From the NCBI GenBank assembly GCA_001464625.1, contig LNFJ01000084.1, forward strand, positions 1 to 38,812: 38,812 nt of DNA, given 5' to 3'. The translations under genes were made by a program, and so were the position numbers. Under the pieces are notes generated by a model, which searched no databases, was not told where the DNA came from, and was given only the letters and a program-made list of their open reading frames with translations. Source of the DNA: Bacteroidia bacterium Ga0077558 (GTDB taxonomy: Bacteria > Bacteroidota > Bacteroidia > Chitinophagales > Chitinophagaceae). Shown here piece by piece: positions 9,491-18,946 of the stretch (the stretch's first letter is position 1; each line of letters starts with the position of its first letter).

Positions 9491-10126
9491 CTATAACCCA
9501 TGAGAATTAATAAAATTGACCAATGCTGCCGTGTTTTTTAAATTCAACTTTTTAAGTATGTTATACCGATGCACCTCTACAGTTTTTAAAGATATGTCCA
9601 ATCGAACAGCAATTTCTTTTGAAGACAGTCCTTCCCGTATAAGCTTAACAATATCGAGTTCCCGCTTTGAAAGTAAGTTTAAATCTGTCTTTACTCCGTC
9701 ATCTTCCAGTTCCTGTTGAGCTAGAATATTTTTCACTTCATCACATATATATTTCTTACCATCGTTCACTTCGATAATGGCAGCCAGCAACTCGTCTTTA
9801 GATGAATTTTTAGTTACATATCCTACTGCACCCATTTGCAACATTTTGCGGGCATAAGCTGGCATTGTATGCATAGAAATGCCAATTATTTTTGAAGTAG
9901 GTGAAACTTTACGAACTTGCTTTGTTGTTTCAAAGCCATTTACAGGCGACATATTAATATCCATCAATACAATTCTGGGCTTAAGTGTTTTGGCAATTTC
10001 AACAGCTTCTGCAGCATCGCTGGTCTCACCTATCACCTCAAATCTTTTATCGCTATTGAGAATAAAGGACCATGATTCTCGTATAAGTTTATGGTCATCA
10101 ACTAATAGAATTGAAATCTTCTCCAT
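9491..10126 (-). CDS. NarL/FixJ (LuxR-type) response regulator
   Basis: A 211-residue regulator and the first gene of the leftward signalling operon. The receiver has DD at residues 10-11 and phospho-acceptor Asp56 (VLMDINMSP); the conserved Lys is in GYVTKNS. The C-terminal LuxR helix-turn-helix is at about 148-211 (LSKRELDIVKLIREGLSSKEIA, KTVEVHRYNILKKL). The giant kinase gene follows within 17-59 bp, depending on its start, so this is a second candidate partner for it. It differs clearly in sequence from the regulator on the other side of the kinase, so the two are not a recent duplication. Confidence 0.93.
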   Translation of the reverse strand: MEKISILLVDDHKLIRESWSFILNSDKRFEVIGETSDAAEAVEIAKTLKPRIVLMDINMSPVNGFETTKQVRKVSPTSKIIGISMHTMPAYARKMLQMGAVGYVTKNSSKDELLAAIIEVNDGKKYICDEVKNILAQQELEDDGVKTDLNLLSKRELDIVKLIREGLSSKEIAVRLDISLKTVEVHRYNILKKLNLKNTAALVNFINSHGL

Positions 10127-10296
10127 GTGGCAGTTATTAGGTTTAATGGTTGGCTAATATAAGATAGGCAAAAAAAGGATAACTTTTGGAAAAGAAATAC
10201 ACTAAAAACAGACGAAACCAACTAAAATCGGGTTTTAAGTATATACACTTAGTATAAAAACAACATTTACTGCACCTTCATAAACCATATATAACT

Positions 10297-10330
10297 AATG
10301 TGCCGGATAACCATAGTTATCCGGCACATT
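10297..10330 (-). terminator. Strong hairpin downstream of the SusCD-lipoprotein operon
   Basis: Perfect inverted repeat with 15-bp arms (10297-10311 and 10316-10330, core GTGCCGGATAAC) and a 4-nt loop. It starts 18 bp after the lipoprotein stop on the minus strand. The T-tail is weak, but stem strength and position suit a transcription terminator or 3'-end protector for the operon. Confidence 0.7.
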
Positions 10331-10348
10331 GAACTAAAAGTTATAGCC

Positions 10349-11227
10349 CTACTGCTTCTTCAACTTAATAAGATATTTTCCATAGCTCCCGATAGTAACA
10401 GTATGATCAAGATACACACCAAAAGACTGTTCGCATGGTGAAACTACATTATCGTTACTCGGAGATGTATTAACAGACATTACTCCAAATGGATTCCATG
10501 GATAATCACCATATTGTTGTTTTACTACTGATGTTACATTAGTTAAGGGATCAATAGTAACTATTATTGGCTGATTGTTGGTTGGTGCCAGGTACCTGAA
10601 TGATAAGTGTGTAGCATCAATCTGTGTTACAGTAATTACATCACCCGGAAAATAATCTTGCCATTCATCTACTAACACTTCATAATTACCCGTAGTATAC
10701 AATGCTGAATTGTATTGACAAATTGCTGAGAACCTAACACTGGGGCTAAAGCCAGGATGATCTGGCTGAAATGCAGCTGCATATCCCAAACCTATGGCCG
10801 GAAAAGCTTCATACTTTTTTCCAGATTGAGCATACACATCTGCACCCACATCATAATTATCACCTAATACTATAGATGTACCGAACAAGGTAGCAATCTG
10901 TGCAGCAGTAATTGTTAACGCAGTTGGAAAACTGGTTACAGCTCCCTGAAATACTCTCACATTGGTATTGTTATTATTCTTACGAATTACAATATCAAAT
11001 TTAGATGGAGGAATATCGTTTGGAAAGTATAAACTCACATTTACTTTTCCATTAAATGATCCAAGGTTAGTCATATCAATAGCAGCACTCCCCGTTGCAT
11101 CTTTTACAATTTTTGGAGCAGGTACTCTTTCCGGAGCTACCTCCTTCGGAATAAACCCGTCATTTCGTTCACAGCTTGAAAAGACCATTGCTGCAATAAG
11201 AAAATAAAATATAATATGCTTTTTCAT
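10349..11227 (-). CDS. Putative surface lipoprotein of the SusCD operon
   Basis: A 292-residue protein with a lipoprotein signal peptide (MKKHIIFYFLIAAMVFSSC, lipidated Cys19), so probably anchored in the outer membrane. It is the last gene of the susC-susD operon, 25 bp after susD. That position and size are typical of SusE/SusF-like accessory proteins that bind the imported ligand at the cell surface. The mature part looks beta-rich, with alternating polar and hydrophobic stretches and Asn/Thr-rich turns, and may hold an Ig-like domain near 60-150. No catalytic motif is recognised. The family assignment is inferred from context only. Confidence 0.8.
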   Translation of the reverse strand: MKKHIIFYFLIAAMVFSSCERNDGFIPKEVAPERVPAPKIVKDATGSAAIDMTNLGSFNGKVNVSLYFPNDIPPSKFDIVIRKNNNNTNVRVFQGAVTSFPTALTITAAQIATLFGTSIVLGDNYDVGADVYAQSGKKYEAFPAIGLGYAAAFQPDHPGFSPSVRFSAICQYNSALYTTGNYEVLVDEWQDYFPGDVITVTQIDATHLSFRYLAPTNNQPIIVTIDPLTNVTSVVKQQYGDYPWNPFGVMSVNTSPSNDNVVSPCEQSFGVYLDHTVTIGSYGKYLIKLKKQ

Positions 11228-11252
11228 TGTAATGATTTTTAGCTTTAAAAAA

Positions 11253-12938
11253 TTATGGCATCCAGAAAACTTTGTAAGTAGAAGGTGATTTTTGTGATGG
11301 TGCCTTACCGTTTAACTCTAACTCGGTTTGACTCCATGGCAATGAAAGTGGAAAATTATTACCCAACTGTACCGGTACAGCCAACTGGGGAATTACAGCA
11401 GGATTTCCATTAAGTGGCGGCTGTACTAATCCTCCGGGTGCCATTGTCGTATTTCTTGGATCGAACAAAACGGGATATCCGGTTCTGCGATAATCGGTGT
11501 ATTGATCAACCGACGAACCAACACTGGCAAGCCATTTCTGAGTCATAATATACTCCAGCTTTTTGTCGGTGGTTCCTGCATCATATAATGCAAGTATGGC
11601 ATTGATATAATTGGTTTGTGCACCTAATGCAGGTACCGCCTGTATTGGTTTTACATAAGTAGTTATTACATAATCTACCTGCGCCATGGAGGCAGACATT
11701 GCCGCACTAAATACTGCTCTTGCATTTCCGGGTATTACACCTGCATTTATTAATTCTGCTTCGAGATATAATCTATCGGCGTAGGTAATTAATTTATAGG
11801 GAGCCGAACCTGTGCCACTGGCATTATTTGCTACTCCACCTAATCCGTCATCATACCTTCCACCCACAGGATAAATTCCAAACAAACTGATAGCATTTTG
11901 CTGAGAACCATTTCTATTAGGGCCTACAGATCCAAAATAGATACTTACAAAGGCTCCATCCCTGTACTCACTTGAGTTAGGAGTTGTTCCGTTTGATTTG
12001 ATTTGATTATAGATATAGTAAGGAATTCTGGGATCTGTAATGCCACTAAATATGGGATTATATCCTTTCAGGATTTCATAGAACCATGGACTTACATGCT
12101 GTGTACGCTGAGTAGCTGTATAGTCTCCAAATCCCGGATTACGATCTGAAAGCAATGCAGATCCAAATGGCATTACAAAACTTTCGTTTACTGCATTAAT
12201 CAGTGTTGAAGGGTTAGATAACAAAGCAGTAACCTGTGCTGTTACATTTTGTACTTTTCTCATTTGCGTATACAATTTCAGTTTTAATGTATTCGCAGCT
12301 TTCAACCACTTTATATTAGCATTACCTACCGGATTATATCCACCATAGATCACATCATCTGCACCAGGTTTTGAAGGGTTTACAGCAGGATTGTTTAAGT
12401 CTGCAATACCAGCATCAATCAAACTGATCAACTGTGGGTAGATTGTTGCATCATCATCAAAAACAGGTTGCTTTATTCCTTCCTTAAATCGGTTGAATTC
12501 AGAAAAAGGTACATCACCCCATACATCTACCATCTGACTAAACGCATAGGCTTTTAATATTTTGGCAACTCCAACATACACGAAGCGATTCTCCACAGAA
12601 CCCTGACTTATCACTGCATCCAGGTCTGTAATAGCTGCATGTAGTATTGCCCACGAATTAACAACTATACCATCGTTGCCATTCATTCCATATTGATCAG
12701 ACTCTTCTCTGGTACTTTGCTGATGCATATACACCGACAGACCATCTGACAAGCCGGTACCATAATTAGTTGCCAATGCCGTACCGATCTGTAATTCTGC
12801 AGAAGTAAGCAAAGTAGAAACCGGCACTTTAGTAGGATCATTAAGATTTTTGTTTACATCAAGAAATTTTTTACACCCAACTACCGACAGCATCATCGCT
12901 GCTGTGAGTAAGTAAATGATTTTTTTATGTTGTATCAT
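11253..12938 (-). CDS. SusD/RagB-like nutrient-binding outer-membrane lipoprotein
   Basis: A 561-residue lipoprotein with a signal peptide and lipobox (LSVVGC, Cys22), then the KKFLDVNKNLNDPTKVP opening typical of the SusD-like_2 branch. The helical TPR-like scaffold is suggested by segments such as AKILKAYAFSQMVDVWGDVPFSEF and WLKAANTLKLKLYTQM. SusD proteins cap the SusC barrel outside the cell and catch the ligand. This branch often serves substrates other than starch, including peptides and varied glycans. It lies 22 bp after susC on the same strand and forms its pair. No enzymes sit nearby to reveal the substrate. Confidence 0.95.
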   Translation of the reverse strand: MIQHKKIIYLLTAAMMLSVVGCKKFLDVNKNLNDPTKVPVSTLLTSAELQIGTALATNYGTGLSDGLSVYMHQQSTREESDQYGMNGNDGIVVNSWAILHAAITDLDAVISQGSVENRFVYVGVAKILKAYAFSQMVDVWGDVPFSEFNRFKEGIKQPVFDDDATIYPQLISLIDAGIADLNNPAVNPSKPGADDVIYGGYNPVGNANIKWLKAANTLKLKLYTQMRKVQNVTAQVTALLSNPSTLINAVNESFVMPFGSALLSDRNPGFGDYTATQRTQHVSPWFYEILKGYNPIFSGITDPRIPYYIYNQIKSNGTTPNSSEYRDGAFVSIYFGSVGPNRNGSQQNAISLFGIYPVGGRYDDGLGGVANNASGTGSAPYKLITYADRLYLEAELINAGVIPGNARAVFSAAMSASMAQVDYVITTYVKPIQAVPALGAQTNYINAILALYDAGTTDKKLEYIMTQKWLASVGSSVDQYTDYRRTGYPVLFDPRNTTMAPGGLVQPPLNGNPAVIPQLAVPVQLGNNFPLSLPWSQTELELNGKAPSQKSPSTYKVFWMP

Positions 12939-12960
12939 GACTTAAAGAGTTTGTGATTAA

Positions 12961-15900
12961 TTAAAACGTTACATTAAGATTAAAGCCAAATCTTTTTGCA
13001 GTAGGTGCTGCATCCAGTTCAATACCTTGTATTACTGTAGCGCCATATGCACCAACCTCCGGATCAAAATTTACATACTTAGGAGTGTTGGGTGCAAGGA
13101 ACCAAAGGTTGCGGCCGCTAAGTGATAATGATATGTCAGCAACTTTTAGCTTGCTTACGAAATTCTTTGGCAGGCTATAGCCCAATGTTATTTCTCTAAG
13201 CCTGTAAACAGTTCCATCAAACACATTAAACTCATCGGAAGAATTAATACCAAAACCGCCTACACCCGTTACACCGGTAAAGAATAAATCATTAGTGCTG
13301 ATTCTCGTTTGATTTGGTACAGTTTTACCCCCCGACAATATTGGCTGATGTGTATTGGGGTTTCCATAAACGCCGGGAATTGTCCACAACGTTTCTCTGT
13401 CTTCTGTATCTTTTGTAACACCTCTGCCTAATAAACTATAAATAGAATTTGAATAGAAGTCGCCGCCTTTGGTCATATCAAATACTGCTGCAAGAGTAAG
13501 TCCTTTATAGGTTATAGAATTAGTGATACCTAATTTGAAGTCAGGATTAGGATCTCCAATCTCACCCTGATCAAGAGCTTCAATGATCCAGCCAGTAGTT
13601 GGATCAATCAACAATTGTCCATCTGCTGTACGATCCGCAACTTGTCCTCTTAAATAACCGAATGGCTTACCGGGCTCCAACCAGGCAGATACTCCGCCTG
13701 CAAATCCACCACCTAAAGTTGTTCTTTCCAAACCATCTACTAATTTTTCTACCATGTTCTTATTCTTAGTAAATGCACCTCTTATTTCCCATGTAAGATT
13801 CTTAGAAACAATTGGTCTTACTGTTAAACCTATTTCAACACCTTTATTACTAATCTCACCAATATTTGTATTGAAAGAAACATAACCAGTAGACGTAGGT
13901 ACACTAACCGGATAAATAAGGTCAGTGGTAGTTTTATCGTAAGCGGTAAAATCAAGATTTATTCTGCGCTTAAAGAAAGAAATATCCAGCCCCACTTCTA
14001 ATTCCTGCGTAAACTCAGGGGTTAGATCCGGATCAACTGTTAGTCCACTATTGGGCAATCCACTTAAACTTGCATAAGGAAGGCCTAAGAAATTAACATT
14101 GCTTAATGTAAATACATCTTCGCCATTATGAGGTGGGGCATCATTACCTACTTTCGCCCAACCTGCTCTTATTTTACCATAGTCAAACCAATTTGATCTA
14201 AGTTTAAGTGCATCACTAAACACTAAGGAGCCAGAAACTCCCGGATAGAAATAACTTGCATTTTTATATGGCAAAGTAGATGTACGATCATTACGACCGG
14301 ATACATTTATAAATGCAAAGTTTTTATACCCTAAAGTAGCATCACCAAAAAAACCAACGATTCTTCTTTTGCTCCTTGTATCGGCAGCAAAAGTTTTCTC
14401 AACTGTATTAGAAAGATTAAAAATTCCGGGTACAATAAAATCACTACCTATATCTGCTTGCCTTTTAGAATTTCGCTGATTAATATCATTTCCTAATTTA
14501 AAATCCAGTGAAAAATCTTTCCCTACTTTAGGAGTAAACACTACCACTAATGTTGATTGTAACTCTTGTGCACGTAGATTATCTTTTATAAGTTGTCCTA
14601 ATCCTGAAGCTGCTCTTGAAAATTCATCCGTTACCTCATCCCTGTTTACATGGGTAGAGTTAAGTCCTATATTATAATTAACGTTTATCCAATTGTTTAC
14701 TTTATAACCTAACCGGAGACCTAATACCATTCTCTCTTCGATAGTAGTTATTACATTATGATAAGCTGCCCATCTTGGATGATCATAGTTTCCTGCAATA
14801 AACGCCAAGGGCACACCACCTAAATCCTGAGAAGGAAGACCAAATAAATCCCAGTTTCTTGCCATATGCATAGTACGGGCAAACTGTGATGAAGCACCGG
14901 GAGTTTGGTTATTACCAAAGAAACCTCCTTTTTGTTTTGACCTTGCATAACTAAGGTTACCACCAACTGTAAATGCCTTATGTTTTGTTTGACCACCTAC
15001 GCTTACATTATTTCTAATATAACTTGAGTTTTCAACATACCCTAAGTGGTTAACATTTGAAGCCGTTAAACCCAGCGATGTATTTGCATCACCCCCATTT
15101 ACATTGATTGAGTTTTCATACAACATACCCGTTCTAAAAGCATCTTTCACATTATTAGGAAATGCTTTGTAGGCTGCATTGTTATTGGGGAATAATTCAG
15201 GATAGGCCGCCAGGTAAGTTGCCCATGCTGCAATTGAATCTACACCGGAAGCACTGGAACGAAGAATGTTACCATCCTGATCATATACATTGCCTAACCC
15301 AAATCTTGCACCCCATGATCCGTTCGAACCAGTACGTGGATCAAAATTGGCACCAGAACCATAGGTATTTTGATATTCCGGTAAATTAGAAATCCTTTCC
15401 GCAGAAATACCTGATTTAAAACTAACATTAAAAGGCTTAGCTCCTTTTCTTGCACTACCCGATTTTGTTGTTATAACTACCACACCTCTTGAAGCTCTTG
15501 AACCATATAATGAGGCAGCAGCAGCCCCTTTTAGGATACTAAAACTTTCAATATCATTAGGATCAAGATTTGCAAGACCACTACCATAAGCTGTTCCTCC
15601 TGATGTTTGGCTTGTTGTTGTTAATTGATCGTTACTATAAGGAATACCATCTACTACTATTAGTGGCTGTGTTTCTAACCCAAAAGAAGAGTTACCTCTT
15701 ATTTGTACACGGGTAGCAGCACCGGGTGTTCCCTGCGATTGTCGTATATCAACACCGGGTACTTTTCCTTGTAACCCTTTTAATAAATCTGGTTCCGATT
15801 TTTGTAACACAGAATTAGGGTCGACTTTTGTAACAGCATATCCTAATGCTTTTTCTGTACGGCGAATGCCTAATGCTGTTACTACAACTTCTGAACCAGT

Positions 15901-16194
15901 TGTAACAATTCTTTTTACAGGAATAGAAATTGTAGTACTCTCTCCCACGGTTACTTCAGTTGTTTCCAAACCAGCACCAGATACAATAATCACATCTCCA
16001 TTTTTTGCCTGGATACGGAACTGGCCATTATTATCTGCCGCCACACCTCCGCTGGTACCTTTTATTCTCACAGATGCACCCGGCACAGTTGCGCCGGCTT
16101 CGTCGGTCACGGTTCCGGTGATAGTCCGGGTTTGACCAAAGGCCAATGTTACAAATAACATCAGCACTGTAAACAGTGATGCGATTTTTCTCAT
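12961..16194 (-). CDS. SusC/RagA-family TonB-linked outer-membrane transporter
   Basis: A 1077-residue protein with a cleavable signal peptide (MRKIASLFTVLMLFVTLAFGQ). It is followed by a carboxypeptidase-regulatory-like domain at about 24-100 (ITGTVTDEAGATVPGASVRIKG), a TonB plug at about 115-240 (IQIRG-like VQIRGNSSFG, PLIVVDGIPYSN, ILKGAAAASLYGSRASRGVVVITTK) and a long C-terminal beta-barrel ending in FNLNVTF, with a terminal Phe as barrel proteins have. It imports a SusD-captured ligand across the outer membrane using TonB energy. No N-terminal secretin-like (STN) domain is seen, so anti-sigma signalling is not indicated. It is the first gene of a three-gene operon preceded by a long, structured intergenic region. 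Confidence 0.96.
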   Translation of the reverse strand: MRKIASLFTVLMLFVTLAFGQTRTITGTVTDEAGATVPGASVRIKGTSGGVAADNNGQFRIQAKNGDVIIVSGAGLETTEVTVGESTTISIPVKRIVTTGSEVVVTALGIRRTEKALGYAVTKVDPNSVLQKSEPDLLKGLQGKVPGVDIRQSQGTPGAATRVQIRGNSSFGLETQPLIVVDGIPYSNDQLTTTSQTSGGTAYGSGLANLDPNDIESFSILKGAAAASLYGSRASRGVVVITTKSGSARKGAKPFNVSFKSGISAERISNLPEYQNTYGSGANFDPRTGSNGSWGARFGLGNVYDQDGNILRSSASGVDSIAAWATYLAAYPELFPNNNAAYKAFPNNVKDAFRTGMLYENSINVNGGDANTSLGLTASNVNHLGYVENSSYIRNNVSVGGQTKHKAFTVGGNLSYARSKQKGGFFGNNQTPGASSQFARTMHMARNWDLFGLPSQDLGGVPLAFIAGNYDHPRWAAYHNVITTIEERMVLGLRLGYKVNNWINVNYNIGLNSTHVNRDEVTDEFSRAASGLGQLIKDNLRAQELQSTLVVVFTPKVGKDFSLDFKLGNDINQRNSKRQADIGSDFIVPGIFNLSNTVEKTFAADTRSKRRIVGFFGDATLGYKNFAFINVSGRNDRTSTLPYKNASYFYPGVSGSLVFSDALKLRSNWFDYGKIRAGWAKVGNDAPPHNGEDVFTLSNVNFLGLPYASLSGLPNSGLTVDPDLTPEFTQELEVGLDISFFKRRINLDFTAYDKTTTDLIYPVSVPTSTGYVSFNTNIGEISNKGVEIGLTVRPIVSKNLTWEIRGAFTKNKNMVEKLVDGLERTTLGGGFAGGVSAWLEPGKPFGYLRGQVADRTADGQLLIDPTTGWIIEALDQGEIGDPNPDFKLGITNSITYKGLTLAAVFDMTKGGDFYSNSIYSLLGRGVTKDTEDRETLWTIPGVYGNPNTHQPILSGGKTVPNQTRISTNDLFFTGVTGVGGFGINSSDEFNVFDGTVYRLREITLGYSLPKNFVSKLKVADISLSLSGRNLWFLAPNTPKYVNFDPEVGAYGATVIQGIELDAAPTAKRFGFNLNVTF

Positions 16195-16343
16195 AAAAGA
16201 GTTTTAAGATTTAAGAAATAGTTAATAACAGAAGACCAGCATTCACATAATTATGCTTCGACAATCGGTGTGTATAATCATGAAGCGGAAAAATAAATAC
16301 CTGAAAGACTAAAAAAAAGGTTCAAATATTTTTATAGTAGCTA

Positions 16344-16398
16344 CAAAAAAAAGAGCAGGTAGTAGAAACCACCTGCGTTGTGTAATTAACGTTACACA
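16344..16398 (-). promoter_or_regulatory. Tandem hairpins plus T-run upstream of susC (attenuator or sRNA 3' end)
   Basis: Reading leftward toward susC, a 7-bp stem (arms 16379-16385 and 16392-16398) is followed by a second stem (arms GCAGGT/ACCTGC at 16355-16360 and 16371-16376). Next comes a run of eight or more T on the minus strand, with an adjoining C (16343-16352). That is the layout of an intrinsic terminator, yet it lies about 150 bp before the susC start codon rather than after a gene. It could end a small RNA or act as a leader attenuator. Confidence 0.5.
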
Positions 16399-16772
16399 TG
16401 AGAAAAGTTATACGGAATAGTTCTGAAGTAGGAATTAAAAACTAAAGTAACAGAATAAAGACATTATATAGCCAATAGCTCTCCCTATAAATTCACCAAA
16501 GCGAAATTTTCATTCATGAAAAAATATTTTACTTGAGTTGAGCGTAACAATAGAAATAAAACGATGAAGACGACTAATTGTTACTTAGCAATACTTCAAC
16601 AACACAAGTACAAGGAATTCGATTTGCCACGCCCAAACACTGATTATCCCTGATAAAAACAGCTAGCAATCAAAAATGCCCGTTTATCATTAAATGAAGT
16701 AAATCGTATAACAAAATGTTGCACTCTTCAAAACGAAATAATACCGGAGGAAGCCGAAAACTATCATACAAA

Positions 16773-16792
16773 AAATTAACGATCGTTAATTT
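16773..16792. promoter_or_regulatory. Perfect 20-bp palindrome, candidate operator
   Basis: AAATTAACGATCGTTAATTT is its own reverse complement. It sits between the divergent susC and lytS-like genes, away from both coding regions. Perfect palindromes of this size are typical binding sites of dimeric regulators. No matching second copy was noticed in the window. Confidence 0.5.
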
Positions 16793-17051
16793 CTACTACT
16801 AAACCAAACAGCACCTTTTGCTGACAAACAAAGAGTTCATTGATTCAAAAATAAAAAGCGCCAACCCATTCAGGCTACTTTCAATCCAACTATTGCTGTT
16901 TTATTACGTTCAACATCGGCTTGATACCGTTTATCACTAACTAAGTAAAAATGGAAGCAAAAAAAGCAGCATTAAAATATTTCAATATCTCTATAAAATT
17001 GAGACTGTTAATATAGCAGATGCAATAAATCAAAAAGAAGAATCGATTTAT

Positions 17052-18128
17052 ATGTATTATATCATGAACCAAAGCCTCTCTGACCAACGAACAACCAATA
17101 AAACTACCCATTTTAAAAATGAATGGGTGTTCCGGCTTATTGCTACTCCTTTCTTTGCCATTTTTGTTCCCAATATTACACCGCTTGTTTACCCGCAAAA
17201 TGAAACTACCACCGCCCTTATTATTAATTACTTATACTTTGCTCTCCTTGTTCATTTATTATGGTCTGGCAATCGCTGGATTGTTTTCAACTTGCGAAAG
17301 AATAATCAATGGATTAAACGACCAATAATAAAGTCCGTTTATATTGTATCTATCCATTTAATTTTTTCCTTTTTCCTGTCCCTTATACTTCATTATATAT
17401 GGAATGTACTTATAGCTTACCACCCTGTTCCATTTGAAAATATTTTAATGGCCTCGTTCATTGCTGCCATACTATCTATTTTAATCGCCACACTTTATGA
17501 GATTGTATTATTAACAAGAGAAAGAAGAATGGATCAGCTAACGACAGAAAAACTAAGCTATGCAAAAGTACAGGCAGAATTAAATACACTTAAAAGCCAG
17601 ATTGACCCTCATTTTATTTTTAATTCCTTAAATACCTTATCCGTCTTGATAAGTGACAATAAAGACAAAGCTTTACTATTTAATGAAAGTTTAGCTAAAG
17701 TGTACCAGTATATTCTTGCTCACAGAAGCAATAACCTTGTAACCGTTAAAGAAGAACTCCATTTTATAAAAGACTACTTCTTCCTGCTTAAAATTCGTTT
17801 TGAAGATTCCCTTCACATCAGTATGAATATTGAACAAACCACTCTAAACCGGTATTATCTACCCACCATAGCTATACAAACAGCTATTGAAAATGCTATT
17901 AAGCACAACCAATTTTCAAATAACCTGCCATTATGGATTTCAATTGATATAACCAATGATTACGCAATTGTTGCAAATAATAAACGGCCCTTAAAATACA
18001 AGGTTCCATCTTCTGGATTAGGACTTATTAATCTCGACAACCGTTATCGGTTAGTTTTAAACAAGTCAATCCATATTGATGAAACAAACGACGATTTCAC
18101 ACTATACTTACCCATCATAAAAAAATAA
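17052..18128 (+). CDS. LytS/YehU-type sensor histidine kinase
   Basis: A 358-residue membrane kinase of the His_kinase (PF06580) family. Four hydrophobic segments span about residues 28-155 (FRLIATPFFAIFVPNI, ALIINYLYFALLVHLL, SVYIVSIHLIFSFFLSLIL, ILMASFIAAILSILIATLY). A short coiled coil leads into the kinase core LKSQIDPHFIFNSLN with phospho-His about 187. The ATP-binding domain shows an N box (ENAIKHN) and the GLGLINLDNRY lid. The ATG at 17052 is used; a second ATG at 17064 (MNQSLSDQ) is also possible. The LytTR regulator gene follows after 6 bp, forming a standard two-component pair. The signal is unknown. Confidence 0.94.
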   Translation: MYYIMNQSLSDQRTTNKTTHFKNEWVFRLIATPFFAIFVPNITPLVYPQNETTTALIINYLYFALLVHLLWSGNRWIVFNLRKNNQWIKRPIIKSVYIVSIHLIFSFFLSLILHYIWNVLIAYHPVPFENILMASFIAAILSILIATLYEIVLLTRERRMDQLTTEKLSYAKVQAELNTLKSQIDPHFIFNSLNTLSVLISDNKDKALLFNESLAKVYQYILAHRSNNLVTVKEELHFIKDYFFLLKIRFEDSLHISMNIEQTTLNRYYLPTIAIQTAIENAIKHNQFSNNLPLWISIDITNDYAIVANNKRPLKYKVPSSGLGLINLDNRYRLVLNKSIHIDETNDDFTLYLPIIKK

Positions 18129-18134
18129 CTTGCC

Positions 18135-18893
18135 ATGATTAAAGCCATTATTATAGAAGACGAAAAACCTGCCGCAGCCAATCTTGCAAGAAAAATTGCA
18201 CAGGTGGATAATAGTATAATGGTGGAAGCAACTCTTTCAACCATTGAAGAAAGTATTCAATGGTTGTCAAGCCATTCATTACCAGAACTTATTTTCCTTG
18301 ACATTCATCTATCAGACGGGCTTTCATTTAATATTTTCAAAGAAATAAAAATTACCAGTCCGGTAATATTCACCACTACTTACGACAGTTATTTAATGGA
18401 AGCATTTGAGTTAAACAGTATAGATTATTTATTAAAACCTATCGAAACATCCAGGCTAAATGATGCATTGGAAAAATTTAGAAGTACCAAAAATTATTAT
18501 TCTGAAAATATTTACAAATTAATTCAGAAAGTAGATAACAGCACCCATTCAAAATACAGGCTGATAGCCCGTAAAGGTTTAGAACATGTTCCATTAAAGC
18601 TAGATGACATTGCTTTATTCTACACTGAAAATCGTCTTACATTTTTAATTGACAGGGATGGGAAAAAATATATTGCCGATAATAATTTATCAGCTTTAGA
18701 GCAAGAGCTAGACAAATCAAAATTCTACCGGGCAAACAGGCAATACATCATCAACATAGATTTCATTAAAGGATATAAAACGGCAGAGAAAGTAAAAATT
18801 TCTGTGGAGATGGCAGTAGACACTATTAAATCTCCCGTAATGATAAGCCAGGATAGTGCTGCAGATTTCCGGGAATGGATAACGCAGGTGTAG
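18135..18893 (+). CDS. LytTR-family response regulator
   Basis: A 252-residue regulator with an N-terminal receiver (acidic pair in IIIEDEKPA, phospho-acceptor Asp56 in IFLDIHLSDG, conserved Lys in DYLLKPI). A linker leads to a C-terminal LytTR DNA-binding domain at about 150-250 (RLIARKGLEHVPLKLDDIALFYTENR, FYRANRQYIINIDFIKGY). It is the partner of the kinase gene 6 bp upstream. LytTR regulators bind short direct repeats near promoters of neighbouring or surface-related genes. A bidirectional hairpin terminator starts 10 bp after its stop. Confidence 0.95.
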   Translation: MIKAIIIEDEKPAAANLARKIAQVDNSIMVEATLSTIEESIQWLSSHSLPELIFLDIHLSDGLSFNIFKEIKITSPVIFTTTYDSYLMEAFELNSIDYLLKPIETSRLNDALEKFRSTKNYYSENIYKLIQKVDNSTHSKYRLIARKGLEHVPLKLDDIALFYTENRLTFLIDRDGKKYIADNNLSALEQELDKSKFYRANRQYIINIDFIKGYKTAEKVKISVEMAVDTIKSPVMISQDSAADFREWITQV

Positions 18894-18903
18894 GGATAAA
18901 TAT

Positions 18904-18941
18904 AAAGGGCAATTCAATTGTTGCATATTGAATTGCCCTTT
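18904..18941. terminator. Bidirectional terminator between the LytTR gene and ssrA
   Basis: Perfect inverted repeat with 14-bp arms (18904-18917 and 18928-18941, core AGGGCAATTCAA) and a 10-nt loop, with T-rich sequence on each side. It lies between the convergent regulator gene and the tmRNA gene and can serve both. Confidence 0.85.
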
Positions 18942-18946
18942 TATTG

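Larger units (their letters stand above)
16195..17051. other. Long intergenic region between susC and the LytS-type kinase gene
   Basis: An 857-bp AT-rich stretch between divergent genes with no convincing coding frame. It holds tandem hairpins with a T-run on the susC strand (16344-16398) and a perfect 20-bp palindrome (16773-16792). The promoters of both genes should lie here, but no clean TTTG-N19-TAnnTTTG match was found. Its size leaves room for a small RNA or a multi-part regulatory region. Confidence 0.6.

Noticed and set aside
16941-17198. Leftward open frame at the start of the LytS-type kinase gene
   Set aside because: It is antisense to the kinase N-terminus, which is supported by four membrane helices and a family match.
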